Part shown: positions 4,001 to 5,404 of the stretch, piece by piece | Position numbering within the stretch: the first letter of the stretch is position 1 | Layout of the letters: each line of letters starts with the position of its first letter | Origin: Aquimarina sp. | Lineage (GTDB): Bacteria; Bacteroidota; Bacteroidia; Flavobacteriales; Flavobacteriaceae | NCBI GenBank assembly: GCA_011524575.1 | Contig: WTKB01000166.1 | Location: 1-5,404, forward strand | Direction: 5' to 3' | DNA: 5,404 bases | The notes under the pieces: generated by a model | Databases searched by the model: none | What the model saw: the letters and a program-made list of their open reading frames with translations, nothing else | What the model was told of the DNA's origin: nothing | Made by a program: the position numbers and the translations under genes

Positions 4001-5164
4001 ATGAATAATTTATACCACCCTGATTCAATATTTAATGAATTTTCTCTCAAGGAAATGAAAAAAATTCTTGATGATATCCCGTATACTCTGGCTCAGAAAC
4101 ACACTGAAAGAATAGATCTATATAAATCAATCAAAAAAAAGGATGAATATGAACTATTGGAATTTGAAAATGAAGATGCTCAGCTACTTTTTTCTTTTTT
4201 AATAAGACAACTAAGGAGTATTACCGAGATTGAATACCAAATAGGCGAAGAGCAAGCACTTAGTAAGAAGCTCAACCAAAAAAAATGGAGTACCGGAACG
4301 TCTGTTCAGTTTTTTACCGATATGTCGATCAATGGTTCACGTAGTTATAATAAGGAACTTAATACTAAAATTGAAAAGAAGTGGAATAAAATTGTTAAGG
4401 AATACTTGACTCCGCCTAAAACAACAGGTGACTCAGAAAAAGATCATTATAATAGCCTTGATTTTGATCATTATTCAGAAGAATTCAGGGAGCAGGTGAA
4501 TAAACTTTGGGGACGTAACTTCAAAATCAAACTAATATATGATGTTATCCATGAGCTACGTGTATTTCAAAAAATCAAAAAAATTAATCAAGATACCGTA
4601 CATAATGTTCAAGCATTCAATGAACAGGAAGCCGAGGAATATAGAAAAATGACCATGGACACAATACATAGCGATGAATACGAAGCGTTCCTAAAAAGAG
4701 AAGTGATTACCGCATACGAAGAATCTTTTATTGATGATGGGACTGTTGATTTTAAAGGTAAAGATATCTTCTTGAAAAAAGAAGAAATTCTGAAAAAACA
4801 AAAAGATGGAAACTATAAAGAGAAAATCTCAAATATGTATCTAAATAAGGAGTTTAATAAAATAACTCTAAAGCTGGTAAATGGAAGCTCTATAGAAAAT
4901 GAAATTACACCAAATCAAAAACAATTATTAGAATTAATTTTTCAAGACCCAAAAATTCAATTTTCAGAGTTTTCTAATTATGAACTAGCAGATCTAAAAG
5001 GTGGCGATGTAAAAAAGGCGCTTAAGTGGATTGATAATACATCAAGAGAGTTAAATAAAAAAATTAAAAAACAGTCTAACATAGACAACTTCTTGAAATA
5101 CAACACTGATTATACTCAGATCAATAATAAAAACATAAATGAAGAATATTTAAGGAATCCTTAA
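4001..5164 (+). CDS. 387-aa charged cytoplasmic protein with possible C-terminal winged helix, unknown function
   Basis: The product is hydrophilic, rich in Lys, Glu, Asn and Ile, with no signal peptide, membrane segment or cysteine. The first 85 residues look helical. A central region (95-145) is basic and includes a KWNKIVKEYLTPPK stretch. Residues 155-280 are again helical and charged. Residues 288-378 look like a winged helix of OmpR/PhoB style: strands ITLKLVNGSSIENEI, then TPNQKQLLELIFQDP, FSNYELADLKGGD, the helix KKALKWIDNTSRELNKKIKK and a closing YNTDYTQIN hairpin. Similar endings occur on uncharacterised CPR proteins as far as I recall. DNA binding is therefore a guess. It lies downstream of the C gene, where an endonuclease gene often sits, but has its own promoter. 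VDFK (249-252) is the only D-x-K string worth noting and is weak. The gene ends at a terminator hairpin. Confidence 0.8.
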   Translation: MNNLYHPDSIFNEFSLKEMKKILDDIPYTLAQKHTERIDLYKSIKKKDEYELLEFENEDAQLLFSFLIRQLRSITEIEYQIGEEQALSKKLNQKKWSTGTSVQFFTDMSINGSRSYNKELNTKIEKKWNKIVKEYLTPPKTTGDSEKDHYNSLDFDHYSEEFREQVNKLWGRNFKIKLIYDVIHELRVFQKIKKINQDTVHNVQAFNEQEAEEYRKMTMDTIHSDEYEAFLKREVITAYEESFIDDGTVDFKGKDIFLKKEEILKKQKDGNYKEKISNMYLNKEFNKITLKLVNGSSIENEITPNQKQLLELIFQDPKIQFSEFSNYELADLKGGDVKKALKWIDNTSRELNKKIKKQSNIDNFLKYNTDYTQINNKNINEEYLRNP

Positions 5165-5241
5165 AAATCCTTAAAAACCAACTAGCGTAACTTAAAGATA
5201 TATCCTTTAAGTTTTTTATTTACAGAAATTTAAAGGATATA
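5149..5241. repeat. cluster of TTTAAGG-type direct and inverted repeats
   Basis: The gene end and downstream region contain TTTAAGG (5149-5155), a tandem 10-base repeat AATCCTTAAA (5156-5165 and 5166-5175), ACTTAAAG (5190-5197), CCTTTAAG (5204-5211) and TTTAAAGG (5229-5236). These form a small palindrome across the stop codon (5149-5165), the terminator stem, and a perfect 12-bp inverted repeat TATATCCTTTAA / TTAAAGGATATA (5199-5210 and 5230-5241). The last cannot form together with the terminator stem. Confidence 0.7.
5189..5217 (+). terminator. intrinsic terminator of the 387-aa gene
   Basis: AACTTAAAG (5189-5197) pairs with CTTTAAGTT (5205-5213) around a 7-base loop, and six T follow or overlap at 5212-5217. 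The stem is AT-rich and so weak, but its place 24 bases after the stop codon suits a terminator. Its right arm can pair alternatively with 5230-5241. Confidence 0.6.
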
Positions 5242-5404
5242 CATTATTAAATTTAAAGAATTTGATAAAGCGCTTTTGAAAATTCAGCAGAAAAAGTATG
5301 AGAAGCATATCTGGTTCACTGAATCATTCAAACGAATCTCAATGCAAGGGATTCAAAAATAAGATAGAAAAATTTCAATCACTCTATTTTGAGTGCTACG
5401 AAAT
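5237..5404 (+). other. end of window: short open frames, possible degraded gene
   Basis: One plus-strand frame runs to TAA at 5360-5362 and encodes a peptide containing FKEFDKALLKIQQKKYEK and IWFTESFKRI. It has no ATG; only ATT (5243 or 5246) after AAAGGAT, or TTG at 5276, could start it. A second frame opens at ATG 5298 and is still open at the end of the window (35 codons, ending KFQSLYFECYE). The first frame running into the second could reflect a frameshifted remnant, or the second could be the start of a gene that continues to the right. Neither resembles a known family. Confidence 0.25.

Noticed and set aside
3772..4050. 92-codon minus-strand frame across the promoter of the 387-aa gene
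   Set aside because: It overlaps the start and extended -10 of a well-supported gene and shows no family features. Its WGESN string recalls spurious frames opposite tRNAs, but no tRNA T-arm (GTTCRA) is present.
4745..4755. D-x-K string (VDFK) in the 387-aa protein as a nuclease motif
   Set aside because: There is no matching upstream acidic residue in a strand context, and D-x-K is frequent in Lys/Asp-rich proteins.
5380..5395. Hairpin CACTC-TATTTT-GAGTG near the right end
   Set aside because: Only five base pairs with no T tract, too small to separate from chance.

Overview
The window is AT-rich bacterial DNA with a compact layout: coding overlaps, an ATGA start/stop junction and gaps of only a few bases. 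TGA, TAA and TAG all act as stops, so the genetic code looks standard. Phylum cannot be fixed from the sequence. The run of unfamiliar small membrane proteins and the C-terminal winged-helix-like region of the largest protein recall Patescibacteria (CPR), but that is an impression. There is no rRNA, tRNA, CRISPR array, transposase or recognisable phage structural gene.

Left part (1-2812). A bidirectional terminator hairpin (6-42) closes a minus-strand cluster read from about 2797 down to 146. In transcription order it encodes a 48-aa membrane protein (2605-2751), a 137-aa helical soluble protein (2125-2538), a 50-aa membrane protein with the motif KLTGVITWSWWL (1938-2090), a 202-aa membrane protein with a helical tail (1346-1954), an exported KTSR-domain protein (963-1349), a 99-aa single-pass protein (655-954) and a 133-aa single-pass protein with Tyr/Gly-rich repeats (146-547). 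The two smallest genes are easy to miss. The true starts of two others lie inside longer open frames. Six of the seven products seem membrane-bound or exported, which suggests one envelope function that I cannot name.

Middle part (2854-3766). Two divergent genes share an 82-bp control region. The plus-strand gene encodes a 73-aa HTH protein of the restriction-modification controller (C protein) type. The region before it carries a two-site operator closely matching the C-protein class typified by C.Esp1396I: a near-perfect left C-box, the same 15-bp spacing and a more diverged right box. The C gene appears leaderless. The divergent 202-aa protein is unrecognised; its gene has a clear Shine-Dalgarno sequence, and its likely -10 box lies inside the left C-box, so the C protein should repress it. 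No methyltransferase or recognisable endonuclease is present in the window, so this is either the edge of a restriction-modification locus or an orphan controller wired to new targets.

Right part (3767-5404). After a 234-bp gap without a convincing gene comes a 387-aa charged cytoplasmic protein with a possible C-terminal winged helix. Its extended -10 box sits six bases before the ATG, implying a second leaderless mRNA. The gene ends in a cluster of TTTAAGG-type repeats, including a terminator hairpin and a competing larger hairpin. The last 140 bases hold only short open frames without a convincing gene.
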